Positions 36,181 to 47,600 of a stretch of DNA of 64,000 bases are shown here, one piece after another. The DNA comes from Isoetes taiwanensis (lineage: Eukaryota > Streptophyta > Lycopodiopsida > Isoetales > Isoetaceae), in NCBI GenBank assembly GCA_021234155.1, contig JAJEKV010000170.1, forward strand, positions 186,001-250,000, in the 5' to 3' direction. Each line of letters begins with the position of its first letter. Position 1 is the stretch's first letter. Below the pieces are notes generated by a model. That model ran no database searches, was not told where the DNA came from, and was given only the letters and a program-made list of their open reading frames with translations. Made by a program: the position numbers and the translations under genes.

Positions 36181-38322
36181 AGAAGGCCCAAGACTAGCAG
36201 TAAACCGGAATGTCCATCCTTATGTCCAATTTATATACTGCAAAGAGGTCTCTTTTTTGCATGAATGCATTTAGGATATGTGTGCATGAATGGACGGACG
36301 AAATAGGCCATCAGATTCGACGGCTCAGATCGCATCGGCCAAAAAGCTTCCAGAACATTATCGAAGCTTCTAGAGCATTTTAGAACATCTGGAACATTCT
36401 AGAGCTTTCCAGAACTTTCTAATATCTCTAGAACATTTTAGAGCATTCCATAACTATCTAGAGCATTTTAGAATATCTGAGTACGTCATGCTAGAAAACG
36501 TGAAGCTATGATCTTATATAAAAAATTTAAGAGCAAATACCTACTTGTAGATACGCTTATACTTCTTATGATAACTAAAGCAGCAAATATTCAATTCAAA
36601 CGATTAAATATGCATTGAAAAGCTAATAAAATGCTCCACAAAGTTTGTTAGAGGCATATTTTGCAAAATCGAAGCTTAGATCCCTCAAAATTTGCATTCT
36701 ACTGTCAGAGATTTACAGCGGTAAAGTTGAAGAGCTATTACTTCCCAATGGTAGCTCCTTTTTTCAAGTGTAAATACATTTTGAAAATGGAACAAGTTGA
36801 CCCACAAAGTGTGTAGAGGCATATTTTGCAAAATCGAAGCTTAAATCGATTAAAACATGTATTGAACTTCTGTTGTCACAAATTTACAGTAGCAACTTTG
36901 AAGATCTATAACTTCCTAACCGTCGCTCTGTTTTTGACATGTAAATACATTTTAGAAATGTCACAAGTAGCACAATAAGGATATGGAATAAAAGTAGACA
37001 AGATAGAAACTTCAGCATCATTAAAGGCCCTTTTACGAATTTCGGCCTACAAGCTTACAGCTTAATTGGGTCGAGATCATTTTGTATCACGTTATATCAT
37101 TAAAAATAAATAGCAAAGGAGTCAATCTAGAATACCACAACCGTTACTATAACAAAAAATTGAAAGAGCAAATCAAGCAATATATCGATTCTTTATTGCA
37201 TCTTCAATGAGGCATTCAGTACCTGTAAACAGACAACTAAAGTTTATGCAAAACTATAGAGATGGGAAAGAGCAATGGAGCATGGCATAGAATACCTACA
37301 AATTTCCACAATACCCAGACTATTAGCATTTTAGAGAGTCCTAATAATCATTGAAGCGCTTACTCATGAGTATCTAGAAGGCGTAAGATTGGCGTGGAAT
37401 CGAATGTCCGTCCTCATGCCCAAGAAGCCTATATATACTGGAATATTGAGCTCTTTTCTGCACGAATGCAATGTGGGATATTTGTGCAGGAATGGACAAA
37501 TGAGATGGGCCACTGGATTCGACGGATCAGATCGCACCTAGCAAGAATAATCTAGAACATTTTAGAAGATTCTAGAACGTTCTAGAACATTACAATGTTC
37601 TAGAAGGTTCTAGAAATGTTCTAGAATATTCAACAGAAGATTCTAGATCCTAATATATGTAATTACTAGCAGTGGCTTCCAAAAGTTTCCATTATATATT
37701 AGCCACCAGATCCTGGCCGCCCATTTGCTCCCACGCGATCTCAGCCATCGAATCTGGTGGCTTCTAGAAACTTCTTGGCGGCCCATTGGTGGCTTCCAGA
37801 ATGGTTTGGAATATTCTAGAATCTTATAGAACGCTCTGGAACATGCTATTCTAGAAGCCACCAATGGGCCGCCAAGAAGTTTCTAGAAGCCACCAGATCC
37901 GACGGCCGAGATCGCGTGGGAGCAAATGGCCGGCCAAGATCTGGCGGCTGATATATAATGGAAACTTCCAGAAGCCACTGCTAGTAATCAATATATATTA
38001 GAACATCATGGAAAGTTATAGAACATGCTAGAAAGTTCTAGAACTTCTAGAAGATTCTGAGGACTTCTAGAAGACTCCAGAATGTTCTAGAATATTATAA
38101 TGTTCTAGAACTTTCTAGAACATTCTAGAACTTTCTAGCCAAAACATTTTAGAATGTTCTAGAATCAAATTTCTTTATATTTCTATAGATTTCCTTCTGT
38201 TTTATAGGATTGCCTTAGATTTCGTGAAATTTACTTACTTTCTACAACTTTCTAGAAAAAATTTCAACTTTTTTATTATTATTCTAGAAGGTTCTATGTT
38301 CTAGAACCTTCTGGAACCTTCT
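36181..38322. repeat. Large tandem unit 1, about 2.14 kb
   Basis: The unit begins AGAAGGCCCAAGACTAGCAG. It contains a TATA-like TTTATATACTGCAAAGAGG (36229-36247), GCATGAATGCAT, GACGGCTCAGATCGCATCGG, TTCTAGAA runs, and an AT-rich core of about 800 bp (36490-37330). The core holds an internal duplication (GAGGCATATTTTGCAAAATC at about 36650 and 36817). A second TATA-like module CCTATATATACTGG lies at 37429-37442, and a foldback at 37653-38000. No open frame of note. Confidence 0.9.
37653..38000. repeat. Foldback in unit 1: arms about 150 bp, spacer about 44 bp
   Basis: Left arm 37653-37803 (TTACTAGCAGTGGCTTCC..., CCTGGCCGCCCATTTGCTCC, ...CTTCTTGGCGGCCCATTGG) pairs with right arm 37848-38000 (...CCAATGGGCCGCCAAGAAG, ...GGGAGCAAATGG, ...GAAGCCACTGCTAGTAA). 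A few mismatches occur. A transcript would form a long hairpin. The right arm is missing from partial unit 0. Confidence 0.88.
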
Positions 38323-38554
38323 AGAAGGCTCAAGACTAGCAGCGAACTGGAATGTTCATCCTCGTGTCCAATGTATACACTGCAAAGAGGTCACTTTTTT
38401 GCACGAATGCATGTGGTATATTTATGCACGAATGGACAGACGAAATAGGCCATCAGATCCGACGGCTCAAATTGCATCGGCCAAGAAGCTTCCAGAACAT
38501 TATCGAACCTTCTACAGCGTTCTAGAACATATTGGAACATTCTAGAGCTGTCCA

Positions 38555-38674
38555 TGTGACGTTCCACATATTTATACCCAAAAGGCGTATAAATATATGC
38601 TTTTGGGTATAAATATGTGGAATGTCACATATATTTCTATGCCTTTAGGGTATAAATATATGGAACGTCACAGC
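38555..38674. mobile_element. Small foldback element (MITE-like), unit 2 only
   Basis: Ends are TGTGACGTTCC and GGAACGTCACAG. The interior has GGGTATAAATATGTGGAATG, so three related arms are present: 38557-38580, 38605-38628 (inverse) and 38648-38672 (inverse). Units 1 and 3 lack it and read straight through (GAGCTTTCCAGAACTTTCT and similar). The flank CCA may be a 3-bp target duplication. Superfamily uncertain. Confidence 0.75.
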
Positions 38675-40000
38675 CCAGAACTTTTTAGAACATCCCTAGA
38701 ACATTTTAGAGCATTCCATAACTATTTAGAGCATTCCAGAACATCTAAGTACATCATGCTAGAAAATAAAGCTAACGTAAAGCTATGATTTCATATCAAA
38801 AATTTAAGAGCAACTACCTACTTATTACGCTTATACTTTTTATGATAACTGAAGCAGCAAATATTCAAATCAAATGATTAAATATGCATTGAAAAGCTAA
38901 TAAAATGCTCCTCAAAGTGTGTTAGAGGCATATTTTGCAAAATTGAAGCTTAGATCCCTCAAAATTTGCATTGAGCTTCTACTGTCAAAGATTTACAATA
39001 GCAAAGTTGAAGAGCTATAACTTCCCAACGGTAGCTCCTTCTTTCAAGCGTAAATACATTTTGGAAATGGCACAAGTTGACCCACAAAGTATGTAGAGGA
39101 ATATTTTGCAAAATAGAAGCTTAAATCAATGAAAACATGTATTGAACTTCTGCTGTCACAAATCACAAATTTATAGTAGCAACTTTGAGGATCTATAACT
39201 TCCTAACCCTAGCTTTGTTTTTGACATGTAAATACATTTTGAAAATGGCACAAGTAGCACTATAAGGATATAGAATAACAGTAGGCAAGACAGAAACTTC
39301 AGCATCATTAAAGGCCCTTTTACAATTTTGGCCTACAAGCTTACAACTTAATTGAGCCGAGATCATTTTGTATCACGTAATATCATTAAGAATAAATAGC
39401 AAAAGAGTCAATCTAGAATACCACAACCGTTAGCATAACAAAAGCAAATCAAGCAATATATCAATTCTTTGCGGCATCTTCAATGAAGCATTCAGTACCT
39501 GTAAACAGACAACTAAAGTTTATTGAAAACTTCCAAACAAATCAAGCAAAAGACACCTGCAAATAAACCAGCCTAAAATGACACAACATAGAGATGGGAA
39601 AGAGCAATGGAGCATGGCATAGAATACCTACAAATTTCCACAATACGCAGACTATTATCATTTCAGAGAGTCCTAATAATCATTGAGGCGCTTATCATGA
39701 GCATCTAGAAGGTGTAAGATTGGCGTAGAATCGAATGTCCATCCTCATGCCGTATATATACGGGAATATTGAGCTCTTTTCTGCACGAATGCATGTGGGA
39801 TATTTGTGCAGGAATGGACAGATGAGATGGGCCACTAGATTCGACGGCTCAGATCGCATCTATCAAGGACATTCTAGAACATTCTAGAAGATTCTAGAAC
39901 CTTCTAGTTCTAGAACACTTAGAAAGTTTTAGGACGTTCTAGAAGGTTCTAGAAGTTTTAGATCCATAGAAGATTCTAGATCTAATATATATATAATATA

Positions 40001-40333
40001 ATTACTAGCGATCGCTTCGGAAAGCTTCCATTATATATCAGCCACCAGGTCTTGGCTGCCCATTTGCTCCCACGCGATCTCAACCGTCAGATCTAGTGGC
40101 TTCTAGAAACTTCTTGGCGATCGATTGGTGGCTTCCAGAATGGTTTGGAATATTCTAGAACCTTCTAGAACTTTATAGAATATGCTATTCTGGAAGCCAC
40201 CAATGGGCCACCAAGAAGTTTCTAGACGCCACCAGATCCGACGGTCGAGACCGCGTGGGAGCAAAAGGGTGGCCAGGATCTAGCAGCTGATATATAAAGG
40301 AAGCTTCCGGAAACCAACGCTAGTAATTACATA
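40001..40333. repeat. Foldback in unit 2: arms about 145 bp
   Basis: Left arm about 40001-40141 and right arm about 40186-40333 correspond to the foldback of unit 1 (GGTGGCTTCCAGAATGG against CTGGAAGCCACCAATGGG). Mismatches are more numerous than in unit 1. Confidence 0.85.
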
Positions 40334-40675
40334 TATATTAGAACATTCTGAAAAGTTATAGAACTTGTGGAACATGCTAGAACTTCTAGAATTTCGGAAA
40401 GTTTTGGAACTTCTAGAAATTTCCAGAATGTTCTAGAATGTTGGATCTTCTAAAATTTTAAAACCTTCTAGAATGTTCTAGAACTTTCTAACTAGAACAT
40501 TTTAGAATGTTCTAGAATCAAGTTTCTTTATATTTCAATAGATTCCCTTATGTTTTATGGGATTGCTTTAGATTTGGTGAAATTTGCTTACTTTCTACAA
40601 CTTTCTAAAAGATTTTACAACTTCTTTTTAATCATTCTAGAAGGTTCTATGTTCTAGAACCTCCTGGAACCTTCT

Positions 40676-42139
40676 AGAAGGCTCAAGACTAGCAGTGAAC
40701 TAGAATGTTCATCCTCGTGTACACTGCAAAGGGGATCTCTTTTTTGCACGAATGCATGTGGGATATTTATGCACGAACGGACGGACGAGATAGGCTGTCA
40801 GATCCGACGGCTCAGATCGCACCGGTCAAAAAGCTTCCAGAACATTATTGAACCTTCTAGAGCATCCTAATGCTGGAATATTCTAGAGTTTTCCAAAACT
40901 TTCTAGAACATTTCTAGAACATTTTAGAACATTCCATAATTATCTAGAGCATTCCAGAACATTTGAGTACATCATGCTAGAAAATAAAGCTAACGTAAAG
41001 CTATGATCTCATATCAAAAATTTAAAAGCAACTACCTACTTATAGATATGCTTATACTTTTTATGATAACTAAAGCAACAAATATTCAAATCAAATGATT
41101 AAATATGCATTGAAAAGCTAATAATGTTCCACAAAGTATATTAGAGGCATATTTTGCAAAATTGAAGCTTAGATCCCTCAAAATTTCAATTGAGCTTCTA
41201 TGGTCAAAGATTTACAACAGCAAAGTTGAAGAGCTATAACTTCCCAACGATAGCTCTTTTTTTCAAGCGTAAATACATTTTGGAAATGGCACAAGTTGAT
41301 CCACAAAGTGTGTAGAGGAATATTTCGTAAAATCGAAGCTTAAAGCAATTAAAACATGTATTGAACTTCTGCTGTCACAAATTTACAGCAGCAACTTTGA
41401 AGATCTATAACTTCCTAACCGTAGCTCTGTCTTTGACATGTAAATACATTTTGGAATGGCACAAGTAGCACTATAAGGATATATAATAATAGTAGAAAAG
41501 ACAGAAACTTCGGCATCATTAAAGGCCCTTTTACAAATTTCGGCCTACAAGCTTACAGTTTAATTGGGCCACGATCATTTTGTATCACGGTTATATCATT
41601 GAGAATAAATAGCAAAAGAGTCAATCTAGAATACCACAACCATTCTCATAACAAAAAGTTGAAAGAGTAAATCAAGCAATATATCAATTCTTTGCTGCAT
41701 CTTCAATGAGGCATTTAGTACCTGTAGACAAGACAGACAACTAAAGTTTATTGAAAACTTCCAAACAAATCAAGCAAAGAATACCTACAAATAAAGCAGC
41801 CTAAAATGACACAACATAGAGATGGGAAAGAGCAATGGAGCGTGGCAGAGAGTACCTACAAATTTCCACAATACCCGGACTATTAGCATTTCAGAAAGTC
41901 CTAATAATCATTGAGGCGCTTACCATGAGCATCTAGAAGGCGTAAGATTGGCGTGGAATTGAATGTCCATCCTCATGCCGAAGGCGCCTATATATACTGG
42001 AATATTTAGCTCTTTTCTGCACAAATGCATGTGGGATATTTGTGCAAGAATGGATGGGAGAGATGGGCCACTGGATTCGACGGCTCAGATCGCACTACCA
42101 AGAATAATCTAGAACATTCTAGAAGATCTTCTAGAACGT
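40676..42139. repeat. Large tandem unit 3, truncated, about 1.46 kb
   Basis: It begins AGAAGGCTCAAGACTAGCAG and follows units 1 and 2 through the AT-rich core and the second TATA-like module (CCTATATATACTGG at 41988-42001). It stops shortly after GATTCGACGGCTCAGATCGC, within a TTCTAGAA run near 42139, and lacks the foldback. The repeat domain ends here. Confidence 0.9.
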
Positions 42140-44107
42140 TCAACTCCTCCATACATCTTTTACAATCACAAACTATCTTGTCATTCTGCCAATTATATCA
42201 TATCTAATAAGTGCTACGTACTTTAATTCGAACATGTGATGGTCTTGATACCTTGGCCATCTTATGCATTATGTATTTTGGGGTATATCAATAATGCATA
42301 CATGGTATGTGCTAAACTTATATAAAGTTCATGACAAAAGCAAAGGGCATAGCTTTCTGGGAGGGTCTCTGGAAGGAGGTAACAGGAGCAATTTCTGGGC
42401 AGTTTTGCTGGCTGAAATTTAAAGCATCATACCTCAGTGATCAGAAATTATTTTCAAGTAGTTTTTATTTTTTTGAGAAAGATTCTTGAATGAGGTTTTT
42501 AGATTGAGTTTGACCAGGTCGAAATTCATTCGTATCTGGGAGATATTATTGAAAGAGTGACAACGGGTCAGAATTGACTGCACTGTGTATCTTGTAGAGT
42601 TTGATTCCTGGAGCTAAGAGCTGAAAGGAGGGACATATTGGAAGGAAAATAATTGTAAAGTGCCAAGGAACTATTCCTGAGGTGGTTCTCAGATGGGTGA
42701 TTATTAATTAAGGAATTGAATGATGCATAAGACAATGAATCATGCTGAATGTTAGTAAATAGAATAGATGCATCTGGAGTATTAATGGATATAAATCGAA
42801 GCTAACACACTGACCCTGCATTTTGGTCCACTGTTGAAAACTCTAGTTTTTCTAGGTCCACTTCTCACAAAAAGACCTACATGTAGATCTATGGAGGTGT
42901 GATTTTACTGATTGATGATGTTGTTTTTTAAGTAGACAGGGAATGTCCACCATTGTTTTTTTAAGGAGCTATGGTTTTTGGTTTTTAAGAGGTGTGGTTT
43001 TTTAAGATGGTGTAGATTTTGGATGCATGGCTTATAAGTAAGTGTAGTTTTTAAGGAGGCGTCTGTTTAGGAAGTATAGTTCTCCAAAGTGGGGTGATTT
43101 CTTAAGATTCTTTATAGATAATTTTGTAGCACCAGCATACAATCACTGCCCTACTTTCATCCATATGACTAATCATGAAGTATCCATGTTGTCATTATAT
43201 GCCCTGTGTCAAAATGTACTCATGCTTCCAAAAAGCTGGAATGCAAAGGCATATGAAGATCTCAAATTAAATTGACTTGAATTGAAATTAACATCCATAA
43301 GGACTAACAAATCTATCAAACCCAATAAGCCTCCATGGTGGGGAAGTCGCCCGTCCATCGCCAGGTGTTAACCTGGAACCTGGCACTTGGATCAATTTCA
43401 GTGAATTTTACTTGGTTAGAGCCTCCACATTGCTTACGGTAGCCAATCTTTGTGCAAAATTTGCAAAATGGCATCAATTATATTAGGATCCCTAAAGCAA
43501 AATGAGGTAGTTGCACTCAGATCTGAATATTTCGAGCTGTGCTGATATTTTTTATATGATTTTTGGAGGACACAATCAGAGAAAAGTTGTAATGAGATGC
43601 GGGAAGAATTAACTCAATCTGGATGTGGGATAACTTAGAAAATCAGGTTCAAAGTTGGAAGAAAATTTTGCCAGTGCATTTCCCTGAGACAAAACAAGGT
43701 CTGCACACTCAAATGATGATATCTCGGTTTTACTCAATACTTTTTGTTTATTTTTTAAATATCTATCAGAGAAAAGTTGTAGGAATATATGGCAAAAATT
43801 TGGCCTGATTTGGAACTAGGATGATGGAAGGAAGGAAGGAAGGAAGGTGTATTTTTACGTCGTAGCACTAGAGAGCATCCCTTAGGACATACGACGGCAC
43901 ATGGCATGTTCTTGCAATCCCCCTTCAAGGGGCACCGCCCCCTACAAGGATACCAGGGGCCAAAGGTCCTAAGATGCCAAGATCCTAGTGATGGAGAAAA
44001 ACTAGTTTAAAGTGGATCAAAAATTGTGCCAGTGAACTGCCACAGAAAAACATACTAATATTATTTTATTCTAGGCTTAAAATGTTGTTTTAAAGAATAT
44101 GCCACAT
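42140..44107. other. Intergenic; family B retroposon end at 43828-43880
   Basis: No supported gene. At 43828 a GGAA run is followed by TGTATTTTTACGTCGTAGCA and CTAGAGAGCATCC, the family B core also seen at 19126-19175. The rest is AT-rich with no recognisable feature. Confidence 0.4.
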
Positions 44108-44650
44108 AGGCTCCAATATGCCACCCTGGCTCAAACATGCGATGTAGGCTCCAACATGCCACCTAGGCTCAAACATGCCATGTAGGCTCCAACATGTCGC
44201 GTGGGCTCCAGCATGCCACGTAGGCTCCAACATGCCCAGGTGGCTCCAACATGCCACCTAGGCTCCAACATGCCAAGGTGGCTCAAGCATGCAACGTAAA
44301 CTCCGACATGCCAAGACGGCTCAAACACGCCACCTAGGCTCCAATATGGCAAAGTGGCTCCAAGATTCCAATTCAAACATTAATGGCCTAAAAATGCCAT
44401 TTCTAATGAAATATTTGTTAATGGTTATCTGATTTCATGTGTTATTTTTTATGGTTCAAATGTTCTGCCCCTAGGATCTACCATGCCACCTTGTTGGCTC
44501 CAACATGCCACGCAGACTCCAACATGCCAAGGTGGCTCAAACACCCCATGTGGGCTCTAACATGCCACCTAGGCTCCAACATGCCAAGGGTGCTCAAACA
44601 TGCCACCTAGGCTCCAACATGCCAAGGCTAGTCAAACATGCCACCTAGGC
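44108..44650. repeat. Minisatellite, unit about 19-20 bp, two blocks
   Basis: The unit GGCTCCAACATGCCACCTA and variants (AAGGTGGCTC, ACGTAGGCTC) are repeated about a dozen times at 44108-44350 and about nine times at 44479-44650. The blocks are separated by unique sequence. The minus-strand open frame at 44131-44376 (Leu-Glu-Pro-x-x-His-Val-Gly repeats) is a product of the repeat. Confidence 0.93.
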
Positions 44651-47600
44651 GCTCTCTATCTCTCTCTCTCTAATTGGGTATGATAGAAGAGTTGGCACCC
44701 TCCCCAAGTCGAACAAGGCCAAGACTTTGCTAGGCTACCTCGCTAGAGGGAAGAGGCCAAGCCCCAGGAGATGGACTCCAAAAATATTCTCGCGACAGCC
44801 TTTCTTGGCAACGCTCCTCTGGAAGGCCGTACGCTAATGCCCCCTCTCCTGGACCTCAGTTCCCCTATCCAACCATTGAATCCTCCATTCCAGATCTCTG
44901 CTTTAAGCAGGTCCAAAATAATTCAAGATCGGTCAGAGATAACTTAACAAACCACAAAGCGTCTTGCAGACGACCGAGTAGAAACCCAAGTGTTTTCAAG
45001 TTCGAGCAGTACGGAAGCTCCGGAATGGCGATTTGACTTCGTAATATCATCTGGAATAGCGAAATTACCCTAGAGACCAAGTTACATTGTCAGTTGTGGC
45101 AACGAAAGAAACACGAACACTCTACATGGCAGTATTCCACAGCCACCTTCTAGGACAATTGACTACGAATGTGTTGGACAAGTAATGTTATATCGTCCTT
45201 CATTCTAAATAAGGGATCGCTATGAGTTGCTAAGTAGAGGGAGGTTGCTTTGTAAGTGAGGATATCATTCTGCTATCTAAACATATATAAGTCAGTCTTT
45301 AATTTTTTATTTTTGTTTTTGTCGCATCGAATTTTTCCGCACCGTCATCTAAAGTTGTGGAAAATTGACAAGTTTTGGGTGCATATATTTTAATCGTGTC
45401 GCGTTTCACATTGAGCTGGGGCCTCTAGCTTGGGACAGCAGCAGCCAGCTATTCTGCCTCTGCTACGGCATAGCAGTCGGATCTGAAGATGGCGGCATCC
45501 TAAACAGTGGCAGATGGTTGAATCATGAGCAACGAAACATAAGAAACAAGCCGAGAAGATCACAATACAAAATTCGTTTTTGGATCTGGTTGGAAGAGAA
45601 TCCGACAAACAGGGGGCTTCAAGAACGAGAGATTATGGTTGGAACTAGATTTGGCTTTGTTTCCGCAGAAGAAGCAGATCTCTCAAACAAAGAATTTCTA
45701 GAACCAGGGGCTATGGTGCCTTTTTACTGCTCCAAGAATAGGGATATGACGACCTCTGAGGGCTTGCAATGCATTAAGCTCCTAATTGAAGCTATGAAAG
45801 GCAGGTGTAGAAGATAGATTTGTTATATTTGGCTTGGTTTTGGATGTATGCGACTATTTAACAGAACAGATATAGATCTACAAACCTCTGAGTACCATTG
45901 CCTAAAATCATCGGATTTTTTCGCAGAAAGCCCAAGCCCCGTCTCTTTCTTTACCTCCTTCTTCTTAACTATCGTCGACGAGAGAATCAGTAAGATGAAT
46001 CAATAGATTTGGAAGAACGAGAGGGAGTTGAAAAATTAAACCTAATCCCGTAGCTCCAGTATCTTTCTTTAGCTCCTTCTTCTTAGCTATCATCGGCCGA
46101 GACGGTTCTTGCAGATGAAGCCGTGAATCATGTCTTTGGCCAATGAATGATCAAAATGGACTACGTAATCTACGGGAGGGGGGCCATTCCGCCCTCGCAG
46201 AGCCTCTCAGCGGCACGCACAGCCTCGACAGTCCGATGCTATAACATGTCACGACAAAAAAGTGCCCCTGCCATGGCCAAACCGAAACAGACTTCGGCGA
46301 AGAAAAAACAAGCGATTTCAGGCCCCAGGTCCGGTACTCCTTCAACCCATATGATGATTTTAGATAATCCATGGTATAAATGATCGTGGGAAAAGAATCA
46401 GGCGAAGATGGAGAGCTATGTGATTTATTACTCTGTTTTCTATCTCTCAATTCAGCGAAGTATAGAATTTGATCATAACAGCCTTTGTAGTTGCCACAGT
46501 TGAGCTTTCTTCGCTGCCAAAAGGGGTGATGACTTGATTCTGCCATAGCTAGAGCTCGGGATTGAACCATGGCTAAAATTTTGAGTCTGAGGCTCTCTGA
46601 CAACTAGCGTTTTTTGCCGTTGCTAGGTTCAAATCAAGCCCTATATGGTCTCGAATGTTTTTTTGATCCAAGAAGAAACAACAGCAGCTAGGCACGAAGA
46701 ACCTCCTCCCATTCAAGCAATCGGGCTCGCAAAACCCTCAGGAGGCGCGCTCTGGCCCATTCTTAGCCATCGAACTGTCTGATACTACTTAATTGCTTTT
46801 TATTTTTAGCTTCTGGTCTTTGTTTGACATTCGTCATGTGTCCCTTTGGCCCATCCGATTAAGCCTCTTCCATCCATTTCTACTTTCAAATTCTCGGCAA
46901 TTTGTAACAACCTGAGCTCTGCTGCAACTTTTTTTTTTTATTTTTTTTTTTCGATGGCCTTCGTTGGCTGTTAATGGCATGGCAGCGTTGAGGTGGCGGT
47001 CAGGTCATCTTGCTTATCTGGCATCAGCTGCTGCTGATACAACAAGCTTCTGCTGTTGCATAATCGTGGGGGAACATCCCCTTTTAGGGGTGCTCACCTC
47101 TTCAACCATTAGTTAAGGCCATTTTCATTCCCTAGGTTTTATTTTATGTTGAGGCTTCAACAAATTTTATCTTTATCTCCACAATACTCCCATGGAACCA
47201 CCTAGTTAACCTTTTTTGTATACTGGGTTATTTTGATATTTTGCGCGCCTGGGGGATGATGGTTTTTTGTTATTTGCCCCCAGCACCACAAGAGCTCAAT
47301 CCAACATTAGGGTTAGAATAGATGTTGGCATTCCTCATAAACTTTTTAACCTTTTTTTGAAAGAATGCTTATAACGTGGCAGTACTGGTTTGACACACCT
47401 GATTTGCGACATTAGAAATGGAGGGTATATCTATTTGCTTCTCGAAAAAATTGGCAGCTCGGGGAATGCTGATACTTGATGCTAAGTCAAAGATCCTTCG
47501 ACCTACAATGGGCACATTTTCTTCCCCATCTTGCTTGCTAACCCTATCTTCCCTAGTGCTAGATCTAGGAACAGAAGGCGGCTTCAGTAATAGCTATTTT

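Larger units (their letters stand above)
38323..40675. repeat. Large tandem unit 2, about 2.35 kb
   Basis: It has the same order of parts as unit 1, starting AGAAGGCTCAAGACTAGCAG. It is longer because it holds a small inserted element (38555-38674) and additional sequence near 39530-39600. The second TATA-like module is CGTATATATACGGG at 39752-39765. The foldback lies at 40001-40333. Divergence from unit 1 is modest (scattered substitutions and short indels). Confidence 0.9.

Noticed and set aside
28600-42139. CRISPR-like or bacterial repeat array
   Set aside because: No fixed repeat-spacer pattern; the context is plant nuclear DNA and the repeats are degenerate palindromes.
44131-44376. Minus-strand frame with Leu-Glu-Pro-x-x-His-Val-Gly repeats
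   Set aside because: It is produced by the 20-bp minisatellite.
45365-45817. 150-codon plus-strand frame as a gene
   Set aside because: It starts with TTG, its first ATG is late, it has no domain, and overlapping frames exist on the other strand.
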